Source: a bacterium
GTDB lineage: Bacteria; Patescibacteriota; Dojkabacteria; B142; OLB20
DNA length: 47,488 bases
Reading direction: 5' to 3'
NCBI GenBank assembly: GCA_021463645.1
Contig: JAJTYI010000009.1
Location: forward strand, 253,269 to 300,756
In this document: piece after piece, positions 1-8,289 of the stretch
How positions within the stretch are numbered: position 1 is the stretch's first letter
Layout: each line of letters opens with the position of its first letter
Notes under the pieces: model-generated
The model's input: the letters and a program-made list of their open reading frames with translations, nothing else
Databases searched by the model: none
Told to the model about the DNA's origin: nothing
Made by a program: the position numbers and the translations under genes

Positions 1-29
1 AAATATTTTTCTTCCAAACATTATTTTGA

Positions 30-950
30 TTACAAATTGTTAAATGATTCATCTGGGATAGCTTCTAATTCAGTTGTTTCACCCGACAGCAACCTTAACT
101 TCAGTTTCCAAGCATGCAACATCAGTCGAGGATACGCAGTCCCTTTTCCATAAATGATATCTCCCAGAATTGGGAAACCTTGTTCAGAAAGATGTACACG
201 GATTTGGTGTGTTCGACCAGTCTTGGGCATAACCTTCAAAAGACTATAAATTTGACCTTGATATTCTAATGTTCTTAAAAAAGTTATCGCTGTTATGGCT
301 TTTTTCCCTTTACTCGGGGGAACTTTAGCAAATTTTTTTCTATTTATTTGATTTCTTCCCAAATAGTTATCGACGATTTGTTCTGCAGGTCCGAACTTGT
401 CATAATAATCCCCCTTAACGACTGCCAAGTAAGTCTTTTCAATTTTTCTATCAGCGAATAATTTAGAATAATACCACAATCCTTCGTTCGTTTTTCCTAC
501 TAAAACAATTCCGGAGGTATCCTTGTCTAATCTATGGATTAACCCAGATCTTTTTGAATCTCCTACAGCCGTTAAATTGGAGTATTTGAAGAATAATGCA
601 TTTAACAAAGTCGAATCCCAATTAGATGTTGATGGGTGTACAACCATTCCTACTGGCTTATCAATTGCCACCATGTGCTCATCTTCATAGATGATATTCA
701 ATGGAATATCTTGAGGTACAATTTGATCACCACCCTTATCCTCAATTACAAATTCGCAAAATATTTCATCATTCTTTTTAACCTTATAATTGGGTCTATA
801 TTCAATAACATTATCAACTTTGACATTTCCTGACTCTATTTGTTTTTTTACAATTGATCTTGTTAAGTTGTTAAACTCAAAAGCCAGAAATAAGTCTAAT
901 CTCTTACCTTCATGATGTTCCTCGACTTTTATTTTTTTTGTAATATTCAT
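30..950 (-). CDS. RluA-family 23S rRNA/tRNA pseudouridine synthase
   Basis: Isomerises specific uridines in rRNA or tRNA to pseudouridine in the cytoplasm. The 306-residue protein has an N-terminal S4-like RNA-binding segment (about residues 14-70) and the family catalytic motif HRLDKDTSG near residue 140, with the nucleophilic Asp. A later GRTHQIRVHL motif is also typical. The length fits RluC/RluD, but the exact target cannot be read from sequence, so no symbol is given. The first 41 bases overlap the end of lspA, which suggests translational coupling; lspA-rluD adjacency is common in bacteria. No Shine-Dalgarno sequence precedes the start. Confidence 0.93.
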   Translation of the reverse strand: MNITKKIKVEEHHEGKRLDLFLAFEFNNLTRSIVKKQIESGNVKVDNVIEYRPNYKVKKNDEIFCEFVIEDKGGDQIVPQDIPLNIIYEDEHMVAIDKPVGMVVHPSTSNWDSTLLNALFFKYSNLTAVGDSKRSGLIHRLDKDTSGIVLVGKTNEGLWYYSKLFADRKIEKTYLAVVKGDYYDKFGPAEQIVDNYLGRNQINRKKFAKVPPSKGKKAITAITFLRTLEYQGQIYSLLKVMPKTGRTHQIRVHLSEQGFPILGDIIYGKGTAYPRLMLHAWKLKLRLLSGETTELEAIPDESFNNL

Positions 951-1317
951 TTAATTCAAAAATTATAAGTAACAAAGCACCAAATACTACCATTAAATCT
1001 GCTATATTGAACTTTGGGAAAATCCACACGTCAATATAATCCACTACCCCATTATACATAAATCTATCTAACAAGTTTGAAATTGAGCCGAGAATGACTG
1101 CTAATATTGAGCATTTAACCTGAATATTTGAATCAATCTTATACAAATATAAAACTAACACACATGTTAAAAAGATATGAGTAATCTGAACCAATCCTGG
1201 ATTGGCTCCAATGATACCGAAAGCTACTCCAGGGTTTAAAACGTAACTACCATAATTCACGAAGTATAACTTCAACACCCTATCTGCAACAAAGAGGAAG
1301 AATAGAAATATCATCAT
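910..1317 (-). CDS. lspA: Lipoprotein signal peptidase II
   Basis: Membrane aspartyl protease that cleaves signal peptides from lipid-modified prolipoproteins. At 135 residues it is slightly short for the family and hydrophobic, with about four membrane segments. Visible family motifs are NPGVAFG (residues 28-34), GSISNLLDR with catalytic Asp84, and FNIADLMV with catalytic Asp107. It overlaps the upstream Lgt-like gene by 4 bases and the downstream pseudouridine synthase by 41 bases, so the three look like one transcription unit. Both catalytic Asp residues are intact, in contrast to its neighbour. Confidence 0.93.
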   Translation of the reverse strand: MMIFLFFLFVADRVLKLYFVNYGSYVLNPGVAFGIIGANPGLVQITHIFLTCVLVLYLYKIDSNIQVKCSILAVILGSISNLLDRFMYNGVVDYIDVWIFPKFNIADLMVVFGALLLIIFELNEYYKKNKSRGTS

Positions 1318-2213
1318 GGCCTATTTATTGAATCTCGATATTTTCTTTTATTTGATGTAAGGTTCTTAATTTTAATATTAATCGGATTTGAAACTCTTCT
1401 ACGATTTGCGAAAGATATCGCAAACCCTTTGTTCATACTCGGCTTTAGTGGTTTCAGTTTTTTCCTAATCTCTTGTTCTTGTAATGTTGCTATTGAAGTA
1501 AGGAGCAAGTTAATCGAAAGGATTATAGAGAGAACACCAATAATTTGGTGATAATTTATAATTCCAAAAAAATTGGGAACATAAGAAGGATCAAGATAGT
1601 CGAGAATAATTTCTCCAATAGTTATAAATAATACAGAGATGCTTGTATATAAACCACTCTTTGCCAACCAAAAATTATTAAAGAAATTAAAGATTGCCAA
1701 TAGAAGTACAAATTCGAAAAGTCTAACTAAGTTGGGAATATACAAAGAAATATCGAATTCTGCTCCACTTTTACCTGTATTAAGGAATGTAAAAACCATA
1801 CTCAGAAGAACTAACGGTAAGAGGCAGAGTATTGCTAATCTGGTAATACGATCCAGAGAATTATATTCAACTTTTTGGATGGTATTTATCAAGTTATAAA
1901 GACTAATCCCAAAAATCGCCCCTATGAAAAAATAGATTAATGAGAATCCTGAAAACAAATCGAAGTTTAGCAAAGAAATTGGAAGTGTATTTACAAAACT
2001 TACAAAAGACCATTGTAAATTATTTACATCTATCCAGTTAGTAACAATGAAGAGAGTCCTTTCTGTCAGAAATCCAAAGAATAGATACAAGAAAGTAAAA
2101 TCAAATAACTTTTCGTGTTTGAATTTTTCGATAAATGTTCTCCAAGAGAGATATGTGAAAACTACCACAAATATTAGCAGTCCCAGAGTCTTTGGATAAT
2201 TAAATAAATCCAT
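1314..2213 (-). CDS. Multi-pass membrane protein resembling a degenerate Lgt
   Basis: A 299-residue protein with roughly seven membrane segments and a basic C-terminal tail (about residues 240-299). The order of segments recalls prolipoprotein diacylglyceryl transferase: a GFSLIYFFIGA stretch where Lgt has its His-Gly-Gly motif, FTFLNTGKSG where Lgt has RIGNFINGE, and RLFEFVLL where Lgt has its Tyr-Glu segment. The catalytic His, Arg and Asn of Lgt appear to be lost. Location directly upstream of lspA (4-base overlap) supports a link to lipoprotein maturation. The Lgt relationship is my inference from pattern; it could be an unrelated membrane protein. The coding status is secure from length and overlap. 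Confidence 0.6.
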   Translation of the reverse strand: MDLFNYPKTLGLLIFVVVFTYLSWRTFIEKFKHEKLFDFTFLYLFFGFLTERTLFIVTNWIDVNNLQWSFVSFVNTLPISLLNFDLFSGFSLIYFFIGAIFGISLYNLINTIQKVEYNSLDRITRLAILCLLPLVLLSMVFTFLNTGKSGAEFDISLYIPNLVRLFEFVLLLAIFNFFNNFWLAKSGLYTSISVLFITIGEIILDYLDPSYVPNFFGIINYHQIIGVLSIILSINLLLTSIATLQEQEIRKKLKPLKPSMNKGFAISFANRRRVSNPINIKIKNLTSNKRKYRDSINRP

Positions 2214-2250
2214 CGAATAATAAAATTAAACTAATTATGTTTCGATCTTA

Positions 2251-3522
2251 TTAATATTTTATATCTTTCTCGGATATAATTGCTACAAGAATATTACTAT
2301 CTCTGATTACGCCTTCCCATGCCTGAATTATATCTTCTTTTGTAATTAGTTCAATTTCTCTCAATTGTTGGTCCGGGGTTTTGTGTTTCTTATTTAATAT
2401 TTTAGATATACCATACCATCCTGCTTTATCTTCTCCTGTTTCAATATTGTCTAGAATTGATGAGATATGATAATTTTTTGCTCTATCTAACTCATCTTGC
2501 GAAAAAGATCCTGAGGACAAGTCTTTGAAAGAATTAATGACTTCATCAATTCCCTTCTGTGTTGAACTATTTGCTATTCCAGCTCTGACATAGAATTTAC
2601 CTACGTCCTCATAAGTTGCCACACCACCACCAATATAATAAGCAATTCCATGCTTTTCCCTCAAATTCTGAAATAGTCTACTCCCAAATCCATCGGATAA
2701 AAGTGTCATACCAATCTTCATAGGATATTCTAGAGGGTGATTCCTTTCATAAGAAATTCCTCCTACGACAACGTGTGATTGTTCTGTTTTCTTTTTGATA
2801 TGTAAATGTTTTGTAGATAAATCTCCAAAACGACTTATTGAATCAGCAATAGCTTTTTCTTGAATTTTGTTATCCTTCAGTTGTGCAAAATATTTCTCAG
2901 CAATTTGTAATGCAAAATCCTCATTTAATGCACCAGCAATAATCAATTGCATATTTTTTGGTAGGTAGTGATTAGCCTTAAAATCCGATATTGTTTCTAC
3001 TACTATATTTGCCAAAGTATGGGTAGTACCCGCAATATTTCTTCCTAGAGGATGGTTAACGAACAATGACTTATTAAATTCATCTTTTATTTTTTCGGAA
3101 GGAAGATCATCATACATTCGAATTTCCTCTTCAATAACCCCTTTTTCCTTCTCAAATTCTTCTTTTCTGAAAATCGGATTTATAATTATATCCGCAATTA
3201 ATTCAACGGCTTTTTCGAAATTTTTCAGCGGAACCTTTATGTAGTAGCCTGTGTAATCGTATGATGTAAATGCATTAGATAGCCCTCCCAACATCTCCAT
3301 TGCCATCGCAAGCTTATTACTTGTAGGGTGCATTGAAGATCCTTTGAAAAACATGTGTTCAAGAAAATGTGCAGTACCCGAAAATTTTTCGTCTTCATGT
3401 CGCGAGCCAATAGCAACCAATAACATGATAGTTACCGACTGCACATCCAAACCATTTATAAATGTATATGGGAGATTGTTTGATAATTTGTAATCTTTGA
3501 CGAAATAATTCGGTTTTTTCAT
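2251..3522 (-). CDS. M16-family zinc metallopeptidase
   Basis: Insulinase/processing-peptidase family (PqqL/YmxG-like), 423 residues. The inverted zinc motif HFLEH is at residues 52-56, with the third ligand expected in the EEIRMYDD segment near residue 131. The second M16 domain is present, with a GFGSRLFQNLREK segment typical of the inactive half. In bacteria such single-chain proteins cleave peptides in the cytoplasm or at the envelope; no signal peptide is seen. Its start overlaps the stop of the upstream membrane-protein gene by one base, so the two are probably co-transcribed. Confidence 0.92.
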   Translation of the reverse strand: MKKPNYFVKDYKLSNNLPYTFINGLDVQSVTIMLLVAIGSRHEDEKFSGTAHFLEHMFFKGSSMHPTSNKLAMAMEMLGGLSNAFTSYDYTGYYIKVPLKNFEKAVELIADIIINPIFRKEEFEKEKGVIEEEIRMYDDLPSEKIKDEFNKSLFVNHPLGRNIAGTTHTLANIVVETISDFKANHYLPKNMQLIIAGALNEDFALQIAEKYFAQLKDNKIQEKAIADSISRFGDLSTKHLHIKKKTEQSHVVVGGISYERNHPLEYPMKIGMTLLSDGFGSRLFQNLREKHGIAYYIGGGVATYEDVGKFYVRAGIANSSTQKGIDEVINSFKDLSSGSFSQDELDRAKNYHISSILDNIETGEDKAGWYGISKILNKKHKTPDQQLREIELITKEDIIQAWEGVIRDSNILVAIISEKDIKY

Positions 3523-4223
3523 TATCTATTCTTTTTCTTTTTACCTTTCTTGTTTTTTTTCTTTTTTTTCGAAGTAGAAATTACCTCATTTTCTGTACTA
3601 ATTTCACTAACATCACTATCTTCTTCTTCGTCATCATCTTTATCATCATAGTTATCATCATCTTTATCTAATCTCTCTTTTAAGCTTGAAACCAAATCTG
3701 AAATTTTACTTTTCAAATTAGGTAATAATTTACGTTTATTAGTAGTGTTATCATTTTGTTTGTCGACACTCACAACTGCACCATCTTGAGCAGATATTTC
3801 AATCTTCCCAATTGTGGGCTCTTCATTCTCTTTGTTCAATGCTACATCAAGATTATAATCAATTTTCTCATCGAGAATCCTCTTAGTGTCGATTTTCAAT
3901 TGTAAGGAAATCACGACCCCATCTTTTCCAGTAAAGTTAGCAACAGGAATATTAATTCCTCCTTCAGGAGAATCATCCCATTCATCTCTGTGACTGGGTC
4001 TAATTAATAAATAAATCAGTAGCAATGGAAAAGAGAGTACCAAGTTCAACAAGGCCAAAATAGCTGCTACCAAAAGATTATTAAATCTAGATTTTGCATC
4101 ATTAAATACCCAGACAGATACAAAAACCCATAATAAAACTAAATATACGACCACAATTTTTGTAACTACCGAATAATCAATTCCTTCGTTAAAACTGATA
4201 AGTTCTAAAATAAAATTTACCAT
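3522..4223 (-). CDS. Membrane protein with charged C-terminal tail
   Basis: I do not recognise a named family. The 233-residue protein has two N-terminal membrane segments (about residues 18-40 and 48-75) joined by VFNDAKSR, a signature that recurs in small CPR membrane proteins, then a short beta-rich stretch. The C-terminal half is low-complexity: an acidic run of Asp/Glu (about residues 190-205) followed by a Lys-rich end (about 217-233). The tail is probably disordered and cytoplasmic. It lies between efp and the M16 peptidase, one base from the latter. No function is proposed. Confidence 0.8.
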   Translation of the reverse strand: MVNFILELISFNEGIDYSVVTKIVVVYLVLLWVFVSVWVFNDAKSRFNNLLVAAILALLNLVLSFPLLLIYLLIRPSHRDEWDDSPEGGINIPVANFTGKDGVVISLQLKIDTKRILDEKIDYNLDVALNKENEEPTIGKIEISAQDGAVVSVDKQNDNTTNKRKLLPNLKSKISDLVSSLKERLDKDDDNYDDKDDDEEEDSDVSEISTENEVISTSKKKKKNKKGKKKKNR

Positions 4224-4242
4224 CTATCAAATATAAAAAATA

Positions 4243-4806
4243 TTATTCGCGGGATGAATATTTCCCGGTCTCTGTGTTAATCTTGATTTTATCTCCAACC
4301 TTTATAAATAACGGAACTAGAATGTTCAGATTATTGCCAACTTTGGCGACTTTTGAAGCTCCTGTTGCTGTATTACCAGCAACTGCAGGTTCGGTATCTA
4401 TAACTTCTAATACAACAGATTTAGGTAAATCAATACTCAAGGGTTCGTCTTCTACAAATAGCACTACAACTTTCAATCCTTCGTAGAGAAAATCAGCCTT
4501 TGTACCAAGGATCTCTCGGTTGAGTTCGTACTGTTCAAAATTTTCATTGTCCATGAAGTAGTAACTGTCTCCTTCACTATATAAAAACTGTGCAGACTTC
4601 TTCTCTGCTGTGAATTCTTCTAATTTTTCTTCATTACTAAAAGTAAGTTCTGTATTAGATCTTGTGACAATATTTTGAACTTTGACTCTAATGACTGCCT
4701 GTCCTCTACCCTTTTTAATGTGTTGGTATTTTAAGACGATGTATTTCTGACCGTCATAAATAAAAAGAGAACCTTCTCTTAATGAATTACTTGCTAGATA
4801 TGCCAT
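4243..4806 (-). CDS. efp: Translation elongation factor P
   Basis: Relieves ribosome stalling at polyproline stretches by binding between the P and E sites. At 187 residues it is the normal length, with the KOW-like domain I, two OB-fold domains and the conserved C-terminal GDKIKINTETGKY segment. The tip of the domain-I loop reads KKGRGQA, placing Arg at position 34, where E. coli EF-P has the lysylated Lys. Arg at the tip is known in EF-Ps modified by EarP rhamnosylation, but no modification enzyme is visible here. The first start codon gives a standard N terminus; there is no Shine-Dalgarno sequence. Confidence 0.96.
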   Translation of the reverse strand: MAYLASNSLREGSLFIYDGQKYIVLKYQHIKKGRGQAVIRVKVQNIVTRSNTELTFSNEEKLEEFTAEKKSAQFLYSEGDSYYFMDNENFEQYELNREILGTKADFLYEGLKVVVLFVEDEPLSIDLPKSVVLEVIDTEPAVAGNTATGASKVAKVGNNLNILVPLFIKVGDKIKINTETGKYSSRE

Positions 4807-4835
4807 TTCACTATGTTTACTTTAATTATTTAACA

Positions 4836-4919
4836 TGCCAAGAGAGGGAATCGAACCCACACCCCCGTGAAGGGACCGGATTTTGAGTCCGGCGCGTCTA
4901 CCAATTCCGCCATCTTGGC
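4836..4919 (-). tRNA. tRNA-Leu(CAA)
   Basis: Read on the minus strand, the acceptor GCCAAGA (4919-4913) pairs with TCTTGGC (4843-4837), followed by discriminator A. The anticodon loop CTCAAAA gives anticodon CAA, and a long variable arm is present as expected for leucine. CCA is not encoded. A truncated copy of its 5' half lies immediately upstream (4926-4985). Confidence 0.95.
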
Positions 4920-4925
4920 TATATT

Positions 4926-4985
4926 TACCAACTCGTTCCTCGTAGCCCGACTATTCTGGGCGAAGAGGAATTCCGCCATCTTGGC
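4926..4985 (-). repeat. 5'-half tRNA-Leu copy with a hairpin in the D arm
   Basis: On the minus strand the first 17 bases of tRNA-Leu are repeated exactly (4985-4969). The copy is interrupted in the D loop by a hairpin (4968-4938), then resumes with TTGGTA (4931-4926) before breaking off. The hairpin is CCTC-TTC-GCCC, a 9-nt loop, then GGGC-TAC-GAGG: two perfect stems around a TTC/TAC internal loop. The same internal loop occurs in the D-arm inserts of two tRNA-Thr copies at 33399-33424 and 38307-38332. The copy lacks anticodon and T arms, so it is not a functional tRNA. Confidence 0.85.
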
Positions 4986-5029
4986 AATATATACGTTAGT
5001 AGACCATTAATCATGGAAAACGTACATCG

Positions 5030-5035
5030 ATTATA
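5030..5035 (-). promoter_or_regulatory. -10 box upstream of the tRNA-Leu unit
   Basis: TATAAT on the minus strand, about 45 bases before the partial tRNA-Leu copy and just past the stop of the 163-residue gene. No good -35 is seen at 16-18 bases. If used, the transcript would carry the partial copy and then the full tRNA-Leu. Confidence 0.45.
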
Positions 5036-5063
5036 GCGGGAAATCCCTGAAATTAATAGTTCC

Positions 5064-5555
5064 CTATCCCTTTTTTCTTCCCAATTCTCTATTTGAGTTT
5101 AAACCAATTTGGGCAGCCATTTGCCCTGCAATCTTTTGTAAGGCAGCTTTCCTAGCACTAACAGCAGAACCCATCATTTCAATATTTTGATTCAATGATT
5201 CAAGTTTTCCTGAATATTCATTAATTCTATTTCCAATATCCTTCATACCTTTTTTAAGGTATGAGATTTGACCAATAATTTGCTCTTTTTGTGCACGTAA
5301 TTTGCTTAGCTGTTCCGCTACCTGTGGATGATCTGGCCCCAAAGGGTGGTTCTTTACGCTATTTATGGCACCATTTATCTGGTCAAGACCTCCATACATC
5401 CGTTTCAAATTGGACTGTATTTCATTTCGTTGATTTTTCATAGCAGAAACAGCTTCTTTTAGCTTTCCCCTACCTTTCATTGCTTCTTGTTTTTGGCTTT
5501 CTAGGGTAAGCGTTTCCGCCTTAATTTTGTTAATGCTAGCTTGAGCACCTGCCAT
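5064..5555 (-). CDS. Coiled-coil protein of unknown function
   Basis: I do not recognise a family. The 163-residue protein is almost entirely helical with heptad-like spacing (about residues 5-75 and 80-150), split by a Pro/Gly-containing turn near HPLGPDHP (about residue 70). It ends in a basic tail. No signal peptide or membrane segment is present. It lies 16 bases downstream of a small helical gene, with which it is probably co-transcribed. A structural or scaffold role is possible, but nothing in the sequence shows it. Confidence 0.75.
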   Translation of the reverse strand: MAGAQASINKIKAETLTLESQKQEAMKGRGKLKEAVSAMKNQRNEIQSNLKRMYGGLDQINGAINSVKNHPLGPDHPQVAEQLSKLRAQKEQIIGQISYLKKGMKDIGNRINEYSGKLESLNQNIEMMGSAVSARKAALQKIAGQMAAQIGLNSNRELGRKKG

Positions 5556-5571
5556 AGTTAAACTGGCTATA

Positions 5572-5910
5572 TTAAGATTGTGGGGTACTTAGATATTCGT
5601 TTCTGAAATTTACTAATACCTGAAGTATTTGTTGTTCTAAATTTGGGATATTAGTTATCAGAAATTCTAAAAGTCTTTCTTGTTCTGGGTTGGTCGCAAC
5701 TAATTGATCGAATTGTAGTTTCTGTTCTTCAGAAAGCATAGGTTCAAAATAATCTACAAGGTTATTACCAAACATATCATAGAGTCTATCAGATTCTTGA
5801 TTTAGGAAATCTATCTCTGTTTCATCACCATATTTTTCTTGAACCAATTGCATCATAAATGAAAGCACATTTTGATCTTTAGGCATACTGGCGTTTTGTG
5901 GGTTGTTCAT
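5572..5910 (-). CDS. Small acidic helical protein
   Basis: A 112-residue protein with an acidic, helical composition and the segment DYFEPMLSEEQKLQFDQL (about residues 53-70). This pattern recurs in short uncharacterised proteins of CPR genomes (DUF5663-like, from memory, low certainty). There is no catalytic motif, signal peptide or membrane helix. It follows dnaB by 36 bases and precedes the coiled-coil gene by 16 bases, so the three may be one operon. Function unknown. Confidence 0.75.
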   Translation of the reverse strand: MNNPQNASMPKDQNVLSFMMQLVQEKYGDETEIDFLNQESDRLYDMFGNNLVDYFEPMLSEEQKLQFDQLVATNPEQERLLEFLITNIPNLEQQILQVLVNFRNEYLSTPQS

Positions 5911-5946
5911 ATAAGTTATTTAATAATTATTAAATTTAACATATTT

Positions 5947-7263
5947 TTATTGCTGATGGTATCTATCAATTTCTTTAAATCTTGCCATCTCTTTAACAAA
6001 AAATAACTCAACTGCGCCAGTAGGACCATTTCTATGCTTTGCGACGGTGAGTGTCCTATTATCGCTATTTTCCCCATCTCCTCCTACCCTACTTAGAAAC
6101 AAAACAATATCCGCATCCTGTTCGATTGAACCGGAATCTCGAAGGTCTGACAACATCGGATTTCCATCTGATCTTTGTTCTATTGCACGACTTAACTGAG
6201 AAAGTGCAAGTACAGGTACATTTAACTCTCTAGCTATACCTTTAAGATATCTAGATATTTCAGACACTTCCTGAACCCGACCCTCTCGATTGTTCCCCAC
6301 AATCAGTTGGAGATAATCAACCACAACCATATCCAAACCTTTTTCTAATTTTAATTTCCTTGCTTTTGACCTCAATTCCATAATACTAATACCTGGTGTA
6401 TCATCAATATAAAGATTTGTTTCTGAAAGCATTCCCATCGCATCTGAGATCTTTGGGAAAAATTCATCCTTTATTCTGCCGGTCCTAAGATCCCACAAGC
6501 CCACACCTACTTGCATTGAGAGTAACCTATCCATCAACTGTGCACTAGACATTTCTAAAGAAAAGACGGCAACTGTTTTTTTATCGGTAACTGCGGCATG
6601 CCTTGCTATATCTAATGAAAACGCGGTCTTACCCACGGATGGTCTTGCGGCTAGGATAATTAAATCCGATTTTTGTAATCCACCTAACAAGTTATCTAAA
6701 TATAAAAAGCCAGTAGCTACACCTCTTACTGCTCCTGGGTTTTTGTTCAATTCCTCTGCTCTTTCATATGCATCTTCAAGTAATGTACTTATATGAACGA
6801 AGTCACTTTTACTACTTGTTTCAGAAATTTGAACAAGTGCTTTTTCAGCTTGATCAAGAAGCTCTGAAAGTTCCTTGTCCTCTTCATATGACATCCTTTC
6901 CAAATTTGATGACAACGAAATTATTTTTCTTCTTAAGGATGTTTCTTTTACTAATCGAGCATATTCTTCAACATGTGCAGACGTAGGAACACTACTTACT
7001 AGATCCGACAAGAACTTTACTCCACCAACATCCGCTAATTTTTTCTTTTTTTTGAGAACACTAGAGAGCGTTAATACGTCAACAGCCTTTTGATTAGAGA
7101 ATAGCTCAATACAGGATTTAAATATTAATCCGTTCGTTTTGTCGTAAAAGTCTTCAGAAGTAATTATCTCTGCAATTTTATAAATTGCCTCTGAGTCAAG
7201 AAGAATGGCACCTAAAACAGATTTCTCTGCATCTAGATTTTGTGGAGGTAACTTGATTTCCAA
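5947..7263 (-). CDS. dnaB: Replicative DNA helicase DnaB
   Basis: Hexameric 5'-3' helicase that unwinds DNA at the replication fork. The 438-residue protein has the N-terminal helical domain (about 1-110), a linker, and a RecA-like domain with Walker A RPSVGKTA (near residue 208), a Walker B-like VVVDYLQL and the DSGSIEQDAD motif near the end. The start is TTG: the preceding frame has no ATG, and the N terminus begins in the usual DnaB way with PPQNLDAEKSVLGA. No intein interrupts the Walker A region, a common site for one. Three bases separate it from the upstream gene. Confidence 0.96.
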   Translation of the reverse strand: MEIKLPPQNLDAEKSVLGAILLDSEAIYKIAEIITSEDFYDKTNGLIFKSCIELFSNQKAVDVLTLSSVLKKKKKLADVGGVKFLSDLVSSVPTSAHVEEYARLVKETSLRRKIISLSSNLERMSYEEDKELSELLDQAEKALVQISETSSKSDFVHISTLLEDAYERAEELNKNPGAVRGVATGFLYLDNLLGGLQKSDLIILAARPSVGKTAFSLDIARHAAVTDKKTVAVFSLEMSSAQLMDRLLSMQVGVGLWDLRTGRIKDEFFPKISDAMGMLSETNLYIDDTPGISIMELRSKARKLKLEKGLDMVVVDYLQLIVGNNREGRVQEVSEISRYLKGIARELNVPVLALSQLSRAIEQRSDGNPMLSDLRDSGSIEQDADIVLFLSRVGGDGENSDNRTLTVAKHRNGPTGAVELFFVKEMARFKEIDRYHQQ

Positions 7264-7266
7264 TTT

Positions 7267-7824
7267 TTAGTTATTTAATAAATACACTAATAGTTCGGAT
7301 GATTCACTATCAAAGTCCTTTTGAGCAACGTTTAATGTAGGTACTGATTCAATATTCGCAACGCCCAATGCTTTTTTGATGTCTTCTAGCTTAGATTTAT
7401 CTACAAGAGGAACAAAGATATCAGGTTCTAAGTCTGATACAATTTGTAGCTTTTTGTCTAGTTTCGAATCTTCAATTTCAGCTATCAAAATGTTCACATC
7501 TGGTAATTTTTCTATGATAGATTTATCTAAGTTGTCAACATGTGACAATAAATACAGAACTCGAATATTTTCGTTACTATCTAGAAAGATTATGTCTGGA
7601 TGATCAAGATTATCGCCATATGCGAAAATACTGAATAGTATGTCCTCAATTTCATATTCTCCTGGAGCACTCATTACGTTGTTGTCGGGTTCTACAAAAT
7701 CACCAATGTTAACTACGGATGCATACTCAGTTGTGTTAAATTTACCTTCTTTGTGGAATAACACTCGCTTTCCATCAGTATTAACTAATAAATTCTTTTT
7801 TTCTAGTTTTATTTTCATATTCAC
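7267..7824 (-). CDS. Degenerate metallo-beta-lactamase-fold-like protein
   Basis: A 185-residue protein whose layout recalls short UlaG-like metallo-beta-lactamase-fold proteins: an APGEYEI segment (about residue 55), then strands, then a C-terminal segment with LEPDIFVPLVD where the family has its Pro-Met-His. No HxHxDH motif is present and the C-terminal His is replaced, so metal catalysis looks lost. It lies 3 bases upstream of dnaB and should be co-transcribed with it. The fold assignment is an inference from motif order; that it is a gene is well supported. A -10-like TATAAT (minus, 7843-7848) precedes it. Confidence 0.6.
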   Translation of the reverse strand: MNMKIKLEKKNLLVNTDGKRVLFHKEGKFNTTEYASVVNIGDFVEPDNNVMSAPGEYEIEDILFSIFAYGDNLDHPDIIFLDSNENIRVLYLLSHVDNLDKSIIEKLPDVNILIAEIEDSKLDKKLQIVSDLEPDIFVPLVDKSKLEDIKKALGVANIESVPTLNVAQKDFDSESSELLVYLLNN

Positions 7825-7913
7825 AAATCCTAAATTTAAGTAATTATACTATATCATCTAAGACCTTTTTGACTAGTTTATTTGAATTTTTACAGGAACA
7901 TCAATTCCGTTTG

Positions 7914-7942
7914 TTGTACATAACATAATTAATTGTTATAAT
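7914..7942 (+). promoter_or_regulatory. Promoter for rpmE-prfA-prmC
   Basis: TTGTAC (7914-7919), a 17-base spacer and a consensus TATAAT (7937-7942). Transcription would begin near 7949, leaving only about 15 bases before the ATG of rpmE. It is in the divergent gap between the dnaB unit and the ribosomal protein gene. Confidence 0.75.
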
Positions 7943-7963
7943 TCAAAAGTTTATTTGAAAGAA

Positions 7964-8284
7964 ATGAAAAAAGGGATACATCCAAAATTACATATGAATG
8001 CAAAAGTTACAGATCTCTCATCAGGGACTACTTTTACATTACCAAGCACAAAAGAAGAGATTGTTACAGAAGTTACTAACCTTAGTCATCCCTTTTACAC
8101 AGGTAAACATAGAATTGTAGACACAGAGAACCTTGTAAAGAAATTCGAGAAAAGACGACAAAGTGCAAATATTGACAAAGTTTCTTCAAAAAAGACAAAA
8201 CAGTCACAAAGAAAACAAAGAACAACATCAATCAACACAAAAAACACACTGACTCTTAAAGATATGCTTGCCAAGGTTAAATAA
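7964..8284 (+). CDS. rpmE: Ribosomal protein bL31
   Basis: Large-subunit protein bridging the 50S central protuberance and the 30S head. The start MKKGIHPKLH matches the family, so ATG 7964 is preferred over an in-frame TTG at 7955. The body (residues 1-60) contains the SHPFYTGKHRIVDT segment of bL31. The Cys pair that binds zinc in many bL31 proteins is missing (VTDLSSGTTF), so this is the zinc-free form. A basic extension of about 45 residues follows the core, making it longer than the usual 70-90 residues. It is the first gene of an operon with prfA and prmC. Confidence 0.93.
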   Translation: MKKGIHPKLHMNAKVTDLSSGTTFTLPSTKEEIVTEVTNLSHPFYTGKHRIVDTENLVKKFEKRRQSANIDKVSSKKTKQSQRKQRTTSINTKNTLTLKDMLAKVK

Positions 8285-8289
8285 CCTAG

